NCBI GenBank assembly: GCA_033558025.1 | Contig: JAUCEF010000012.1 | Span: 3,348,001-3,412,000 of the forward strand | Length of the DNA: 64,000 bases | Reading direction: 5' to 3' | Source of the DNA: Phytophthora sp. 'mugwort' | Taxonomy: Eukaryota; Oomycota; Peronosporomycetes; Peronosporales; Peronosporaceae | Part shown: piece by piece, positions 11,001 through 21,477 of the stretch | Numbering within the stretch: position 1 is the first letter of the stretch | Layout: every line of letters starts with the position of its first letter | Position numbers and translations under genes: made by a program | The notes under the pieces: generated by a model | The model's database searches: none | Seen by the model: the letters and a program-made list of their open reading frames with translations, nothing else | Told to the model about the DNA's origin: nothing

Positions 11001-13115
11001 CTGTTGATCTTGTTGTGGTCGGGTCGGCTGCTGGTTCGGTGGTCCAGCTGTGTGGGTTGGATCCGGTCGAGGTGGCGACGACTGCGTCGCAAAAGGCTGC
11101 AGCAGCTCGCGGATGCGGTCGGGGATGGCGGCGATGTATCCTTCTCCCGTCGCCCAACTATCCGCATCCGTGATCCGGCTAGCCATGCTCGTGGCGAAGG
11201 TCTCCAGAGCCGCTGCTGCCGCGTCATGCTCATCGTCCGTCAGCTGCCGCAGTCGAAGACGAGGTTGCCGCGTGGGGGCCGAGTTGGAGCCAATAGGCAG
11301 AGTGGGGAACACCTCGCCCCCATCACGCGCAGCAATTTCGGCTTCGACGTCCATGTCAGCGGCTTCTGCATTGACGGTGGCGTGGGCATCGGGAAGTCGT
11401 CTAGCCACTGGAGGTGCTGGGTTCGGCGTGGGCGCTGTCGTCGGGGCGAAGCATGTCGCCATGTCGCCGTCGTGGGGGCCACACTCCATGCGCGTCCGGC
11501 GTTGGTCCAGTGCCCTGTTGGCCAGGCGGTCAGCTTGGCCGTTGGCTTTGCGATCAATGTGCCGCAGCCTGTGCCAAGCAAGTCGTCGCAGCGCGTGTCG
11601 AACTCGGTTCCGCAGCCCTCGGAGCCGTCCATTGGTGCACCCGAAGGAGCCCCGCACTTGCGCCAACACCAGGTTGCTGTCGCCCTCGATCAGCAGTCGG
11701 GAGGCGCCGTGGTGTAGCGCGCTCTGCACGCCGAGCAGCAGCGCCGTGTATTCGGCGGTGTTGTTCGTCTCGCTGCTTCTCGGCATGTAGTGCGAGCACG
11801 TCCACACCACAGCGCCACTTGGGTCGAAGAGTGCTGCACCGGCGCCGCCCGGGCCTGGGTTACGGCGGCAGGCGCCGTCGAAGCGCAGTACCCACGGCTG
11901 GAGGTCGTCCGAGCCGCTGTCAACGTCCATCGTGACCGTGACCGGAGTTTCAGCAGCTTCGGGTGGCACCGGTGCTGGCAGTGGTGCCACCTCTTGGAGC
12001 TGGCTTGGCGGTCTTGGTGCTCGGCGTGCCGCTCGGGTCAGTATCACTAGTGGGCGTGGGCCCCACCGAGTCGAAGTCCGGCTTGGGGCCCTCGCTGACT
12101 CGAGCGACATGCTGCTGGGAGGCGCTGTGGGCGAGGTGCCGGCGGTGGCCTCCAGTCTCGCGATGGCAGCAGCTCCGATTGCGCGTGGGCTTGGGCCCCA
12201 TCTCGTGGTTCGCTGAGTCGGAGCTGCTGTCGGTGTAGGTCGTCGAGCTGTCGGGGCAGCAGTCGTTTGCTCGCCGGTCACCAGCCGAGCGATGGCCGCT
12301 GCTCCGACGGCTCGGTGTCGTGGCCCCCATCGCGTGGGTCTGGCCGTAGGCTGGGCAGAAGAGGCGTCCGGCATGTCCTCGTCCGCTGCGAGCTCGAGCA
12401 TCAGGTCGTCCTCGGCGTCCTGCATCAGGGCGTCCAGGTCGACCGCAGGGCACGAGCTCGAGCTGTTGAGTCGGCGGCGCTTGCCACCGACACGAACTTC
12501 GGGGGGCGGAGACAGTGGGCACCGCACGGGGGGGACGTGTCGGTGCCCGTCTTGAACAGCAGCGGGAGGCATGGCGCTCTGTTGGGCGGCGGTGTCTGCC
12601 ACCGCGATGTCGCTTGATGCGGCTGTCGCAGTGACAGGCACCGCCGCGGCGAGGGGCTTGGTAGGTCTTGGGGCCTCCTCGCCGCGGAGGGAACGAGCAC
12701 GAGCTGTAGTCGTCGTTGGGGAGTCGCGTGCAGCAGCTTCGGCCGCGTAGGCGCTCTGCGCGCAAGCCTGGGCATGCTTCGTCGCTGCTGCACGCGACTT
12801 GAAGCCGATGCCGCACGTGCACCCGCTGTGGAAGTGGTCCACGAAGCGGGTGCCACGATGCGCTGTGCGTCGATGGACGACGAGCGCCGCAAGATCGCGG
12901 ACGATGTGCGCGCACAACGCGCACTCGAAAGCAGCAGCGTTGTGCGCGTACACCGTCAGCACCGGGTCCTCGAGGCCGTTGGCCGGCCGAGGGTGGTAGA
13001 TCGGAGGTCCCGGTACTTGAGCGTCCTCGCCGCACTCGTCATCTTCGTTGTCGCCCTTGGTCTCCTCGTCGTAGCGTCCGTCGCTGCTGAACTCGTCGCC
13101 GTACTTGGGCGCCAT
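8034..13115 (-). CDS. Unit 3 retrotransposon protein: zinc fingers, RNase H, RT, RLE (from internal ATG)
   Basis: The N-terminal frameshift lies upstream of this frame, and the first usable ATG is at 13115 (MAPKYGDEF). From there to the TAA at 8034 it codes for 1,693 residues and includes every recognised domain. Differences from the reference are CRDSAC instead of CRDPAC in the CCHC knuckle (also in units 4 and 5), FVTTTLL instead of FVATTLL just before RT motif A, and LVPPLRR instead of LVPLLRR after motif B. Just upstream of the ATG, one copy of a 6-bp GCTGCG-type repeat is missing around 13208, which removes two alanines. All catalytic residues are kept, so this copy could be active if translation starts internally. 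Confidence 0.85.
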   Translation of the reverse strand: MAPKYGDEFSSDGRYDEETKGDNEDDECGEDAQVPGPPIYHPRPANGLEDPVLTVYAHNAAAFECALCAHIVRDLAALVVHRRTAHRGTRFVDHFHSGCTCGIGFKSRAAATKHAQACAQSAYAAEAAARDSPTTTTARARSLRGEEAPRPTKPLAAAVPVTATAASSDIAVADTAAQQSAMPPAAVQDGHRHVPPVRCPLSPPPEVRVGGKRRRLNSSSSCPAVDLDALMQDAEDDLMLELAADEDMPDASSAQPTARPTRWGPRHRAVGAAAIARLVTGEQTTAAPTARRPTPTAAPTQRTTRWGPSPRAIGAAAIARLEATAGTSPTAPPSSMSLESARAPSRTSTRWGPRPLVILTRAARRAPRPPSQLQEVAPLPAPVPPEAAETPVTVTMDVDSGSDDLQPWVLRFDGACRRNPGPGGAGAALFDPSGAVVWTCSHYMPRSSETNNTAEYTALLLGVQSALHHGASRLLIEGDSNLVLAQVRGSFGCTNGRLRGLRNRVRHALRRLAWHRLRHIDRKANGQADRLANRALDQRRTRMECGPHDGDMATCFAPTTAPTPNPAPPVARRLPDAHATVNAEAADMDVEAEIAARDGGEVFPTLPIGSNSAPTRQPRLRLRQLTDDEHDAAAAALETFATSMASRITDADSWATGEGYIAAIPDRIRELLQPFATQSSPPRPDPTHTAGPPNQQPTRPQQDQQRRWRRRRPPRVTREQREHRLDEALDNMEAVQRATPDDQKAVRNARRRVGRIRSALALQRLRQEFAKDEAKCVEKIMKRTSAEAAMEEHPESCPIDREELHRYFTGTNTPRTNFNYDGDGGEEFRDALANSEAATAEATAFEEEITLDEVEDQLTRAAVTSSPGHDGIGYDVYRRFAAQLVPLLHAAYQFCWLHRRVPALWKVGIVRLIHKKGDPMQPANWRPICLQPTIYKLYSGLLARRLSRWLERNNLLPISQKGFRAFNGCHEHNFVTTTLLDQTRRRHRRLYQVWYDLRNAFGSLPQDLMWRVLRDLGVNTGFTSRCQDIYQDSAFVVMNAAGGATDPVRQEVGVYQGCPLSPLLFIAALVPPLRRLEELEDVGVPLAEGVRPCATAYADDLKVFSDSAAGIRKCHGVVARFLKWTGLRANPAKCASLAVTTNARSNPTRDDSVRLELHGDIIATLSLQDSYRYLGVGDGFDHVRHRLQLEPKIQQIKREAVALMQSGLAAWQVVKALKTYVYPKVEYALRHLRPLQSQLQGFDRAVVRGLRHLLRLPQSATTEFFYTPTSGGGLGLQSLVEMHQALQVAHAWQMLHSKDPAIIAVAKAQVGQVARKRYRLHEEHWRGRDDELARLFLNSELAASPHAEVLRRNGDIGSLWVDVQRILLNNNLRLEDRDDADGQDTLGLRVPHHTKWLDHKSVLRHVKLHMKIRHQTRWKGMVDQGKTVRVHGGLGAKFVATGAGLSDAEHRFGIQARLNQVDTNSVLKRRRLRANHHCRDSACSSAETLPHVLNHCASNMDAIRQRHDDALEQIGSKIRGALDRAKSTTELRLNQTVPEYTGAALRPDIVLRNVTAKTMVIADLAVTFEDQAAGARHSSLQFSHDYKTLKYQPIVAELRLKGWRVKTAAIVYGSLGSVQPSNFKTYTEHLQLHKRESRQLDIQLSSHCIRASHRIWGWHCRRHRERQASGHSSRASRGSGGTPRRTSQAEARR

Positions 13116-13216
13116 ATGCGCGCGAGCCGTAGGTGCTTGGTCTTGTCGTGGCTCGGCGCGCACGTGGCGCTCCACGGCAGCGCGGTCAGCAGGGGGTGCT
13201 GCATCGTCGGCTGCGG

Positions 13217-14377
13217 CTACTTGGGGGGAAGCAGCAGCCGCAGCTGGGGATGGGGAGGGCTTGCCGGAGTGCTGGGCACGACCTGGCCGGGCAGCACGCA
13301 AGCCGCCCTGCCGGGTGGGGATCCAGCACTCGCGAGGGGTTGTGGGCCTTGGGCAGCGGCGGCGTGGACATCCAGCGCGTCCTCGCCGTCGCTGGAGATG
13401 TCGCTGGGGCCGGGGGAGCCGCCCAGGGCACGCGCCGTGGCGGCTGCAAGTGCCTGTCCCCGCGCTACCCGGTCGGGCAGCCTGCCTGCCGCCCTGCCGG
13501 GTGGGGACAGCAAAGCGCGGGGGGTCCTGGGCGGCGGAGAGGCGAAGATGGGCTGGGGAGCGTCGGCAGCGTCGGCTCGGGGCTCGTGGAGGCCGGTGGC
13601 AGCCTCCGGCGTGGACTTGGGGGCGACGAAGAGTGCTTGCCCCGGCACGACCCGATCGGGCAGCCTGCCGGTCGCCCTGCCGGGTCGTGCCACATCGCAG
13701 GGGGGAAACGAGGGGGGCCTGGCAGGCGGACGAGCGAGAGGAGCGTCTTGGCTCTCCGTAGGACCCGGGCCGGGGTCCAACGGAGGTCTTGGGGCTCCAG
13801 GAGAGCCAGCGGCAGCGCCGCCATCGTGGACGTCCATGGTGGCGGGCGAGGCGAGCGGCGAGAACCCCTGCGAGGCCTGAGCGGCCAGGGATTCTCCCAT
13901 AGTGGGGGCAAGTGCTTGGGGCCCAGGCCCGTCCATGGGATGGCCCGGGGGCTCGAAGCTGGTCGCCGCCGTCGCGAAACGACGCGACGTTGAAGCCGCG
14001 AGGCTGGCTTCATCTTGGGCCCCAGAGGCCTCGGCCCGCGTCGCGGCTTGGCGTGCAATGGGCGCTGCGGGTCCTGAACCCGTGCCCGAAGTTGCAGCAG
14101 TTGAAACGCCGCCGGTGCCGAGCAGTGGCACCGCGCGTGGAGGGTCCGGCGGCTCGATTTCCGGCTCAGGCGAGCCCAAAACGGGGGCGGTAATGTGTAA
14201 CCGAACCCCTAGCTCGCCAGAGCCGGGACTGGTGTACCCATCAGTCAGCCGCTCCGAACAGTCGCCGGATGACGCGCTGTAGAAAGACGCGTCACTGGCG
14301 AGGCTGGAGTGACTGGCCGTGGAGCACTCGCTGTCCGTAGACGGGGTGCGCTCCCTGATTGGCCAAAACAGACGCAT
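13217..14377 (-). pseudogene. Unit 3, N-terminal piece cut off by the shared frameshift
   Basis: The piece codes for 386 residues from the ATG at 14377. It ends at 13217 because the G-run just to the right of this stop has four Gs. The catalytic frame overlaps the end of this piece by a short stretch. In intact units both are one frame, so this is a broken N-terminal extension rather than a separate ORF1. Confidence 0.75.
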
Positions 14378-14463
14378 CTGTGATTGGCCAAGGGGGACAA
14401 AAGGCAACCGATGGACAGCCGAGGAGAAGTGTAAAAAAGAAGCAAGCGTTGTAGTTGGCCTCG

Positions 14464-14600
14464 CGGGGGAAAGGTGAACGCCCCCGGAGACCGCCCCGAC
14501 GTCGCCCAGCAAGCCGGCCGACGACGGGAGTTCCAAAAATGAGAGTGAAAAAGTTCGCTGACAAACAGCGAAAATCAGTTTTCACACTGATTAGAACAGA
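14464..14600 (-). ncRNA. U2 snRNA 3' fragment, junction of units 4 and 3
   Basis: The consensus Sm site ATTTTTGG is at 14533-14540 and all stems are intact. The element side of the junction has one private change (plus-strand AGATGTG instead of ATATGTG at 14601-14607), while the U2 side is unchanged. Confidence 0.72.
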
Positions 14601-14752
14601 AGATGTGTTCCTATTTACCAGTTAGTAACCTCTCCGTAACTAGAAATGTAAGCTAAACTATGCATGTCACTAAAGGGAGGGTGCTTGTATCTTCCTGGGT
14701 TCTTGAAGGGCGGTTCCCTACCTGGGTAGTGCCCTGTCGGTCGATGACCAGC

Positions 14753-17700
14753 TTATCGCCGTGCCTCTGCCTGCGATGTGCGCCGCGGGGTCCCCCCAGA
14801 CCCGCGCGACGCTCGCGAGGAATGTCCGCTTGCTTGGCGCTCGCGGTGACGTCGGCAGTGCCAGCCCCAGATGCGGTGGCTGGCACGAATGCAATGGCTC
14901 GACAGCTGGATGTCCAGCTGCCGAGACTCGCGCTTGTGGAGCTGCAGGTGCTCCGTGTAGGTCTTGAAGTTGCTGGGCTGCACCGAGCCCAGCGACCCGT
15001 ACACGATGGCGGCGGTCTTAACCCGCCACCCCTTGAGCCGCAATTCGGCCACGATCGGTTGGTACTTGAGTGTCTTGTAGTCGTGGCTGAACTGCAGCGA
15101 GGAGTGGCGGGCCCCGGCCGCCTGGTCTTCAAACGTGACCGCCAAGTCGGCGATCACCATCGTCTTGGCGGTCACGTTGCGCAGCACGATGTCCGGTCGC
15201 AGAGCTGCGCCTGTGTACTCGGGCACCGTCTGGTTCAGGCGCAGCTCCGTGGTCGACTTGGCGCGGTCCAGTGCGCCGCGGATCTTGGACCCGATCTGCT
15301 CCAAGGCGTCGTCGTGACGCTGCCTGATGGCGTCCATGTTGGACGCGCAGTGGTTAAGAACATGGGGCAGCGTCTCCGCCGAGGAGCAGGCCGAATCGCG
15401 GCAGTGGTGGTTGGCCCGAAGGCGCCTGCGCTTGAGCACCGAGTTGGTGTCGACTTGGTTGAGGCGGGCCTGGATGCCGAACCTGTGCTCCGCATCCGAC
15501 AGGCCCGCCCCCGTCGCCACGAACTTCGCGCCGAGGCCGCCGTGGACACGCACTGTCTTGCCTTGGTCCACCATCCCCTTCCACCGGGTCTGGTGGCGGA
15601 TCTTCATGTGCAACTTCACGTGCCGCAACACCGACTTGTGGTCGAGCCACTTGGTGTGGTGCGGCACGCGAAGGCCGAGCGTGTCCTGGCCGTCCGCGTC
15701 GTCGCGGTCCTCGAGGCGCAGGTTGTTGTTCAGCAGGATGCGCTGGACATCCACCCACAGCGAGCCGATGTCACCGTTGCGGCGGAGCACCTCTGCGTGG
15801 GGCGAGGCGGCGAGCTCGGAGTTCAAGAACAGGCGAGCGAGCTCGTCGTCACGCCCACGCCAGTGCTCCTCGTGTAGGCGGTAACGCTTGCGCGCTACCT
15901 GCCCCACCTGCGCCTTTGCCACTGCGATGATCGCCGGGTCCTTGGAGTGCAGCATCTGCCACGCGTGAGCCACCTGCAGCGCTTGGTGCATCTCCACCAG
16001 CGACTGCAGGCCCAGCCCGCCACCTGATGTCGGCGTGTAGAAGAACTCGGTGGTGGCGGACTGGGGTAGACGCAGCAGATGCCGCAACCCACGGACCACG
16101 GCGCGGTCGAAGCCTTGTAGCTGGGACTGGAGCGGTCGCAGGTGGCGAAGCGCATACTCCACCTTGGGGTACACGTACGTCTTGAGAGCCTTCACTACCT
16201 GCCACGCCGCCAGTCCCGACTGCATCAGCGCCACCGCCTCCCGCTTGATCTGCTGGATCTTGGGCTCAAGCTGGAGGCGGTGCCGCACGTGGTCGAAGCC
16301 ATCGCCCACCCCCAGGTACCGATAGCTGTCTTGGAGGCTGAGGGTGGCGATGATGTCGCCGTGGAGCTCCAGGCGCACGCTGTCGTCTCGGGTCGGGTTG
16401 CTGCGCGCGTTGGTTGTCACCGCCAGGCTGGCACATTTGGCTGGGTTCGCGCGCAGCCCGGTCCACTTGAGGAAGCGAGCGACAACGCCGTGGCACTTCC
16501 GAATGCCGGCGGCGCTGTCGCTGAAGACCTTCAGGTCGTCGGCGTATGCCGTGGCGCAAGGTCGTACACCCTCGGCCAACGGCACGCCAACGTCCTCGAG
16601 CTCCTCCAGGCGGCGTAGGAGCGGCACGAGTGCTGCAATAAACAGGAGGGGGCTGAGTGGGCAGCCTTGGTAGACCCCCACCTCCTGGCGCACCGGGTCC
16701 GTCGCTCCTCCAGCGGCGTTCATCACCACGAAGGCCGAGTCTTGGTAAATGTCTTGGCAGCGCGAAGTGAAGCCAGTGTTGACACCGAGGTCGCGGAGCA
16801 CCCGCCACATCAAGTCCTGTGGCAGCGACCCGAAGGCGTTCCGAAGGTCGTACCACACTTGGTACAGCCTTCGGTGGCGGCGGCGGGTCTGGTCCAGGAG
16901 CGTGGTTGCCACGAAGTTGTGTTCGTGGCAACCATTGAAGGCCCTGAACCCCTTCTGCGAGATCGGCAGCAGGTTGTTCCTCTCTAGCCAGCGCGACAGC
17001 CGACGTGCCAACAGCCCGCTGTACAGCTTGTAGATAGTGGGCTGAAGGCAGATCGGCCTCCAGTTGGCCGGCTGCATCGGGTCGCCCTTCTTGTGGATGA
17101 GACGTACGATGCCCACCTTCCACAAGGCGGGCACGCGCCGATGCAGCCAGCAAAACTGGTACGCGGCGTGAAGGAGGGGCACAAGTTGGGCAGCGAAGCG
17201 ACGGTAGACGTCGTAGCCGATACCGTCATGGCCAGGGCTGGATGTAACCGCCGCGCGCGTGAGCTGATCTTCCACTTCGTCCAGCGTGATCTCCTCCTCG
17301 AACGCGGTCGCCTCTGCTGTCGCCGCTTCAGAATTGGCCAGGGCATCCCGAAATTCCTCACCGCCATCACCATCATAGTTGAAGTTGGTCCGTGGCGTGT
17401 TGGTGCCAGTGAAGTAGCGGTGGAGTTCCTCGCGGTCGATCGGGCAGGACTCGGGGTGCTCCTCCATCGCCGCTTCCGCCGACGTTCGCTTCATGATCTT
17501 TTCCACACATTTGGCCTCGTCCTTGGCGAATTCCTGGCGGAGCCGCTGCAGAGCCAACGCTGAGCGGATGCGGCCCACTCGGCGGCGAGCGTTGCGGACG
17601 GCCTTCTGGTCATCGGGTGTCGCGCGTTGCACCGCCTCCATGTTGTCGAGGGCCTCGTCGAGGCGGTGCTCGCGCTGTTCCCGTGTGACTCGTGGTGGTC

Positions 17701-19834
17701 GCCGACGCCTCCATCGACGCTGTTGATCTTGTTGTGGTCGGGTCGGCTGCTGGTTCGGTGGTCCAGCTGTGTGGGTTGGATCCGGTCGAGGTGGCGACGA
17801 CTGCGTCGCAAAAGGCTGCAGCAGCTCGCGGATGCGGTCGGGGATGGCGGCGATGTATCCTTCTCCCGTCGCCCAACTATCCGCATCCGTGATCCGGCTA
17901 GCCATGCTCGTGGCGAAGGTCTCCAGAGCCGCTGCTGCCGCGTCATGCTCATCGTCCGTCAGCTGCCGCAGTCGAGGTCGAGGTTGCCGCGTGGGGGCCG
18001 AGTTGGAGCCAATAGGCAGAGTGGGGAACACCTCGCCCCCATCACGCGCAGCAATTTCGGCTTCGACGTCCATGTCAGCGGCTTCTGCATTGACGGTGGC
18101 GTGGGCATCGGGAAGTCGTCTAGCCACTGGAGGTGCTGGGTTCGGCGTGGGCGCTGTCGTCGGGGCGAAGCATGTCGCCATGTCGCCGTCGTGGGGGCCA
18201 CACTCCATGCGCGTCCGGCGTTGGTCCAGTGCCCTGTTGGCCAGGCGGTCAGCTTGGCCGTTGGCTTTGCGATCAATGTGCCGCAGCCTGTGCCAAGCAA
18301 GTCGTCGCAGCGCGTGTCGAACTCGGTTCCGCAGCCCTCGGAGCCGTCCATTGGTGCACCCGAAGGAGCCCCGCACTTGCGCCAACACCAGGTTGCTGTC
18401 GCCCTCGATCAGCAGTCGGGAGGCGCCGTGGTGTAGCGCGCTCTGCACGCCGAGCAGCAGCGCCGTGTATTCGGCGGTGTTGTTCGTCTCGCTGCTTCTC
18501 GGCATGTAGTGCGAGCACGTCCACACCACAGCGCCACTTGGGTCGAAGAGTGCTGCACCGGCGCCGCCCGGGCCTGGGTTACGGCGGCAGGCGCCGTCAA
18601 AGCGCAGTACCCACGGCTGGAGGTCGTCCGAGCCGCTGTCAACGTCCATCGTGACCGTGACCGGAGTTTCAGCAGCTTCGGGTGGCACCGGTGCTGGCAG
18701 TGGTGCCACCTCTTGGAGCTGGCTTGGCGGTCTTGGTGCTCGGCGTGCCGCTCGGGTCAGTATCACTAGTGGGCGTGGGCCCCACCGAGTCGAAGTCCGG
18801 CTTGGGGCCCTCGCTGACTCGAGCGACATGCTGCTGGGAGGCGCTGTGGGCGAGGTGCCGGCGGTGGCCTCCAGTCTCGCGATGGCAGCAGCTCCGATTG
18901 CGCGTGGGCTTGGGCCCCATCTCGTGGTTCGCTGAGTCGGAGCTGCTGTCGGTGTAGGTCGTCGAGCTGTCGGGGCAGCAGTCGTTTGCTCGCCGGTCAC
19001 CAGCCGAGCGATGACCGCTGCTCCGACGGCTCGGTGTCGTGGCCCCCATCGCGTGGGTCTGGCCGTAAGCTGGGCAGAAGAGGCGTCCGGCATGTCCTCG
19101 TCCGCTGCGAGCTCGAGCATCAGGTCGTCCTCGGCGTCCTGCATCAGGGCGTCCAGGTCGACCGCAGGGCACGAGCTCGAGCTGTTGAGTCGGCGGCGCT
19201 TGCCACCGACACGAACTTCGGGGGGCGGAGACAGTGGGCACCGCACGGGGGGGACGTGTCGGTGCCCGTCTTGAACAGCAGCGGGAGGCATGGCGCTCTG
19301 TTGGGCGGCGGTGTCTGCCACCGCGATGTCGCTTGATGCGGCTGTCGCAGTGACAGGCACCGCCGCGGCGAGGGGCTTGGTAGGTCTTGGGGCCTCCTCG
19401 CCGCGGAGGGAACGAGCACGAGCTGTAGTCGTCGTTGGGGAGTCGCGTGCAGCAGCTTCGGCCGCGTAGGCGCTCTGCGCGCAAGCCTGGGCATGCTTCG
19501 TCGCTGCTGCACGCGACTTGAAGCCGATGCCGCACGTGCACCCGCTGTGGAAGTGGTCCACGAAGCGGGTGCCACGATGCGCTGTGCGTCGATGGACGAC
19601 GAGCGCCGCAAGATCGCGGACGATGTGCGCGCACAACGCGCACTCGAAAGCAGCAGCGTTGTGCGCGTACACCGTCAGCACCGGGTCCTCGAGGCCGTTG
19701 GCCGGCCGAGGGTGGTAGATCGGAGGTCCCGGTACTTGAGCGTCCTCGCCGCACTCGTCATCTTCGTTGTCGCCCTTGGTCTCCTCGTCGTAGCGTCCGT
19801 CGCTGCTGAACTCGTCGCCGTACTTGGGCGCCAT
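14753..19834 (-). CDS. Unit 4 retrotransposon protein: zinc fingers, RNase H, RT, RLE (from internal ATG)
   Basis: The protein is 1,693 residues from the ATG at 19834 to the TAA at 14753, and all domains and catalytic residues are present. Variants shared only with unit 5 are AQLTARP (AQPTARP elsewhere) and GAAVIARL (GAAAIARL elsewhere) in the first TRWGP repeat. CRDSAC is shared with units 3 and 5. Private to this unit is RQPRPRLRQ instead of RQPRLRLRQ between RNase H and RT. These shared changes place units 4 and 5 as the closest pair in the left half of the array. Confidence 0.85.
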   Translation of the reverse strand: MAPKYGDEFSSDGRYDEETKGDNEDDECGEDAQVPGPPIYHPRPANGLEDPVLTVYAHNAAAFECALCAHIVRDLAALVVHRRTAHRGTRFVDHFHSGCTCGIGFKSRAAATKHAQACAQSAYAAEAAARDSPTTTTARARSLRGEEAPRPTKPLAAAVPVTATAASSDIAVADTAAQQSAMPPAAVQDGHRHVPPVRCPLSPPPEVRVGGKRRRLNSSSSCPAVDLDALMQDAEDDLMLELAADEDMPDASSAQLTARPTRWGPRHRAVGAAVIARLVTGEQTTAAPTARRPTPTAAPTQRTTRWGPSPRAIGAAAIARLEATAGTSPTAPPSSMSLESARAPSRTSTRWGPRPLVILTRAARRAPRPPSQLQEVAPLPAPVPPEAAETPVTVTMDVDSGSDDLQPWVLRFDGACRRNPGPGGAGAALFDPSGAVVWTCSHYMPRSSETNNTAEYTALLLGVQSALHHGASRLLIEGDSNLVLAQVRGSFGCTNGRLRGLRNRVRHALRRLAWHRLRHIDRKANGQADRLANRALDQRRTRMECGPHDGDMATCFAPTTAPTPNPAPPVARRLPDAHATVNAEAADMDVEAEIAARDGGEVFPTLPIGSNSAPTRQPRPRLRQLTDDEHDAAAAALETFATSMASRITDADSWATGEGYIAAIPDRIRELLQPFATQSSPPRPDPTHTAGPPNQQPTRPQQDQQRRWRRRRPPRVTREQREHRLDEALDNMEAVQRATPDDQKAVRNARRRVGRIRSALALQRLRQEFAKDEAKCVEKIMKRTSAEAAMEEHPESCPIDREELHRYFTGTNTPRTNFNYDGDGGEEFRDALANSEAATAEATAFEEEITLDEVEDQLTRAAVTSSPGHDGIGYDVYRRFAAQLVPLLHAAYQFCWLHRRVPALWKVGIVRLIHKKGDPMQPANWRPICLQPTIYKLYSGLLARRLSRWLERNNLLPISQKGFRAFNGCHEHNFVATTLLDQTRRRHRRLYQVWYDLRNAFGSLPQDLMWRVLRDLGVNTGFTSRCQDIYQDSAFVVMNAAGGATDPVRQEVGVYQGCPLSPLLFIAALVPLLRRLEELEDVGVPLAEGVRPCATAYADDLKVFSDSAAGIRKCHGVVARFLKWTGLRANPAKCASLAVTTNARSNPTRDDSVRLELHGDIIATLSLQDSYRYLGVGDGFDHVRHRLQLEPKIQQIKREAVALMQSGLAAWQVVKALKTYVYPKVEYALRHLRPLQSQLQGFDRAVVRGLRHLLRLPQSATTEFFYTPTSGGGLGLQSLVEMHQALQVAHAWQMLHSKDPAIIAVAKAQVGQVARKRYRLHEEHWRGRDDELARLFLNSELAASPHAEVLRRNGDIGSLWVDVQRILLNNNLRLEDRDDADGQDTLGLRVPHHTKWLDHKSVLRHVKLHMKIRHQTRWKGMVDQGKTVRVHGGLGAKFVATGAGLSDAEHRFGIQARLNQVDTNSVLKRRRLRANHHCRDSACSSAETLPHVLNHCASNMDAIRQRHDDALEQIGSKIRGALDRAKSTTELRLNQTVPEYTGAALRPDIVLRNVTAKTMVIADLAVTFEDQAAGARHSSLQFSHDYKTLKYQPIVAELRLKGWRVKTAAIVYGSLGSVQPSNFKTYTEHLQLHKRESRQLDIQLSSHCIRASHRIWGWHCRRHRERQASGHSSRASRGSGGTPRRTSQAEARR

Positions 19835-19941
19835 ATGCGCGCGAGCCGTAGGTGCTTGGTCTTGTCGTGGCTCGGCGCGCACGTGGCGCTCCACGGCAGC
19901 GCGGTCAGCAGGGGGTGCTGCATCGTCAGCTGCGGCTGCGG

Positions 19942-21102
19942 CTACTTGGGGGGAAGCAGCAGCCGCAGCTGGGGATGGGGAGGGCTTGCCGGAGTGCTGG
20001 GCACGACCTGGCCGGGCAGCACGCAAGCCGCCCTGCCGGGTGGGGATCCAGCACTCGCGAGGGGTTGTGGGCCTTGGGCAGCGGCGGCGTGGACATCCAG
20101 CGCGTCCTCGCCGTCGCTGGAGATGTCGCTGGGGCCGGGGGAGCCGCCCAGGGCACGCGCCGTGGCGGCTGCAAGTGCCTGTCCCCGCGCTACCCGGTCG
20201 GGCAGCCTGCCTGCCGCCCTGCCGGGTGGGGACAGCAAAGCGCGGGGGGTCCTGGGCGGCGGAGAGGCGAAGATGTGCTGGGGAGCGTCGGCAGCGTCGG
20301 CTCGGGGCTCGTGGAGGCCGGTGGCAGCCTCCGGCGTGGACTTGGGGGCGACGAAGAGTGCTTGCCCCGGCACGACCCGATCGGGCAGCCTGCCGGTCGC
20401 CCTGCCGGGTCGTGCCACATCGCAGGGGGGAAACGAGGGGGGCCTGGCAGGCGGACGAGCGAGAGGAGCGTCTTGGCTCTCCGTAGGACCCGGGCCGGGG
20501 TCCAACGGAGGTCTTGGGGCTCCAGGAGAGCCAGCGGCAGCGCCGCCATCGTGGACGTCCATGGTGGCGGGCGAGGCGAGCGGCGAGAACCCCTGCGAGG
20601 CCTGAGCGGCCAGGGATTCTCCCATAGTGGGGGCAAGTGCTTGGGGCCCAGGCCCGTCCATGGGATGGCCCGGGGGCTCGAAGCTGGTCGCCGCCGTCGC
20701 GAAACGACGCGACGTTGAAGCCGCGAGGCTGGCTTCATCTTGGGCCCCAGAGGCCTCGGCCCGCGTCGCGGCTTGGCGTGCAATGGGCGCTGCGGGTCCT
20801 GAACCCGTGCCCGAAGTTGCAGCAGTTGAAACGCCGCCGGTGCCGAGCAGTGGCACCGCGCGTGGAGGGTCCGGCGGCTCGATTTCCGGCTCAGGCGAGC
20901 CCAAAACGGGGGCGGTAATGTGTAACCGAACCCCTAGCTCGCCAGAGCCGGGACTGGTGTACCCATCAGTCAGCCGCTCCGAACAGTCGCCGGATGACGC
21001 GCTGTAGAAAGACGCGTCACTGGCGAGGCTGGAGTGACTGGCCGTGGAGCACTCGCTGTCCGTAGACGGGGTGCGCTCCCTGATTGGCCAAAACAGACGC
21101 AT
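19942..21102 (-). pseudogene. Unit 4, N-terminal piece cut off by the shared frameshift
   Basis: The piece codes for 386 residues from the ATG at 21102 and stops at 19942, with the four-G form of the G-run. One private change is APQHIFASP instead of APQPIFASP between the first and second PGRA peptide repeats. The piece is otherwise the same as in units 3 and 5. Confidence 0.75.
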
Positions 21103-21188
21103 CTGTGATTGGCCAAGGGGGACAAAAGGCAACCGATGGACAGCCGAGGAGAAGTGTAAAAAAGAAGCAAGCGTTGTAGTTGGCCTCG

Positions 21189-21325
21189 CGGGGGAAAGGT
21201 GAACGCCCCCGGAGACCGCCCCGACGTCGCCCAGCAAGCCGGCCGACGACGGGAGTTCCAAAAATGAGAGTGAAAAAGTTCGCTGACAAACAGCGAAAAT
21301 CAGTTTTCACACTGATTAGAACAGA
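21189..21325 (-). ncRNA. U2 snRNA 3' fragment, junction of units 5 and 4
   Basis: Identical by eye to the reference junction; the Sm site is at 21258-21265 and the double hairpin at 21279-21317. Confidence 0.72.
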
Positions 21326-21477
21326 ATATGTGTTCCTATTTACCAGTTAGTAACCTCTCCGTAACTAAAAATGTAAGCTAAACTATGCATGTCACTAAAG
21401 GGAGGGTGCTTGTATCTTCCTGGGTTCTTGAAGGGCGGTTCCCTACCTGGGTAGTGCCCTGTCGGTCGATGACCAGC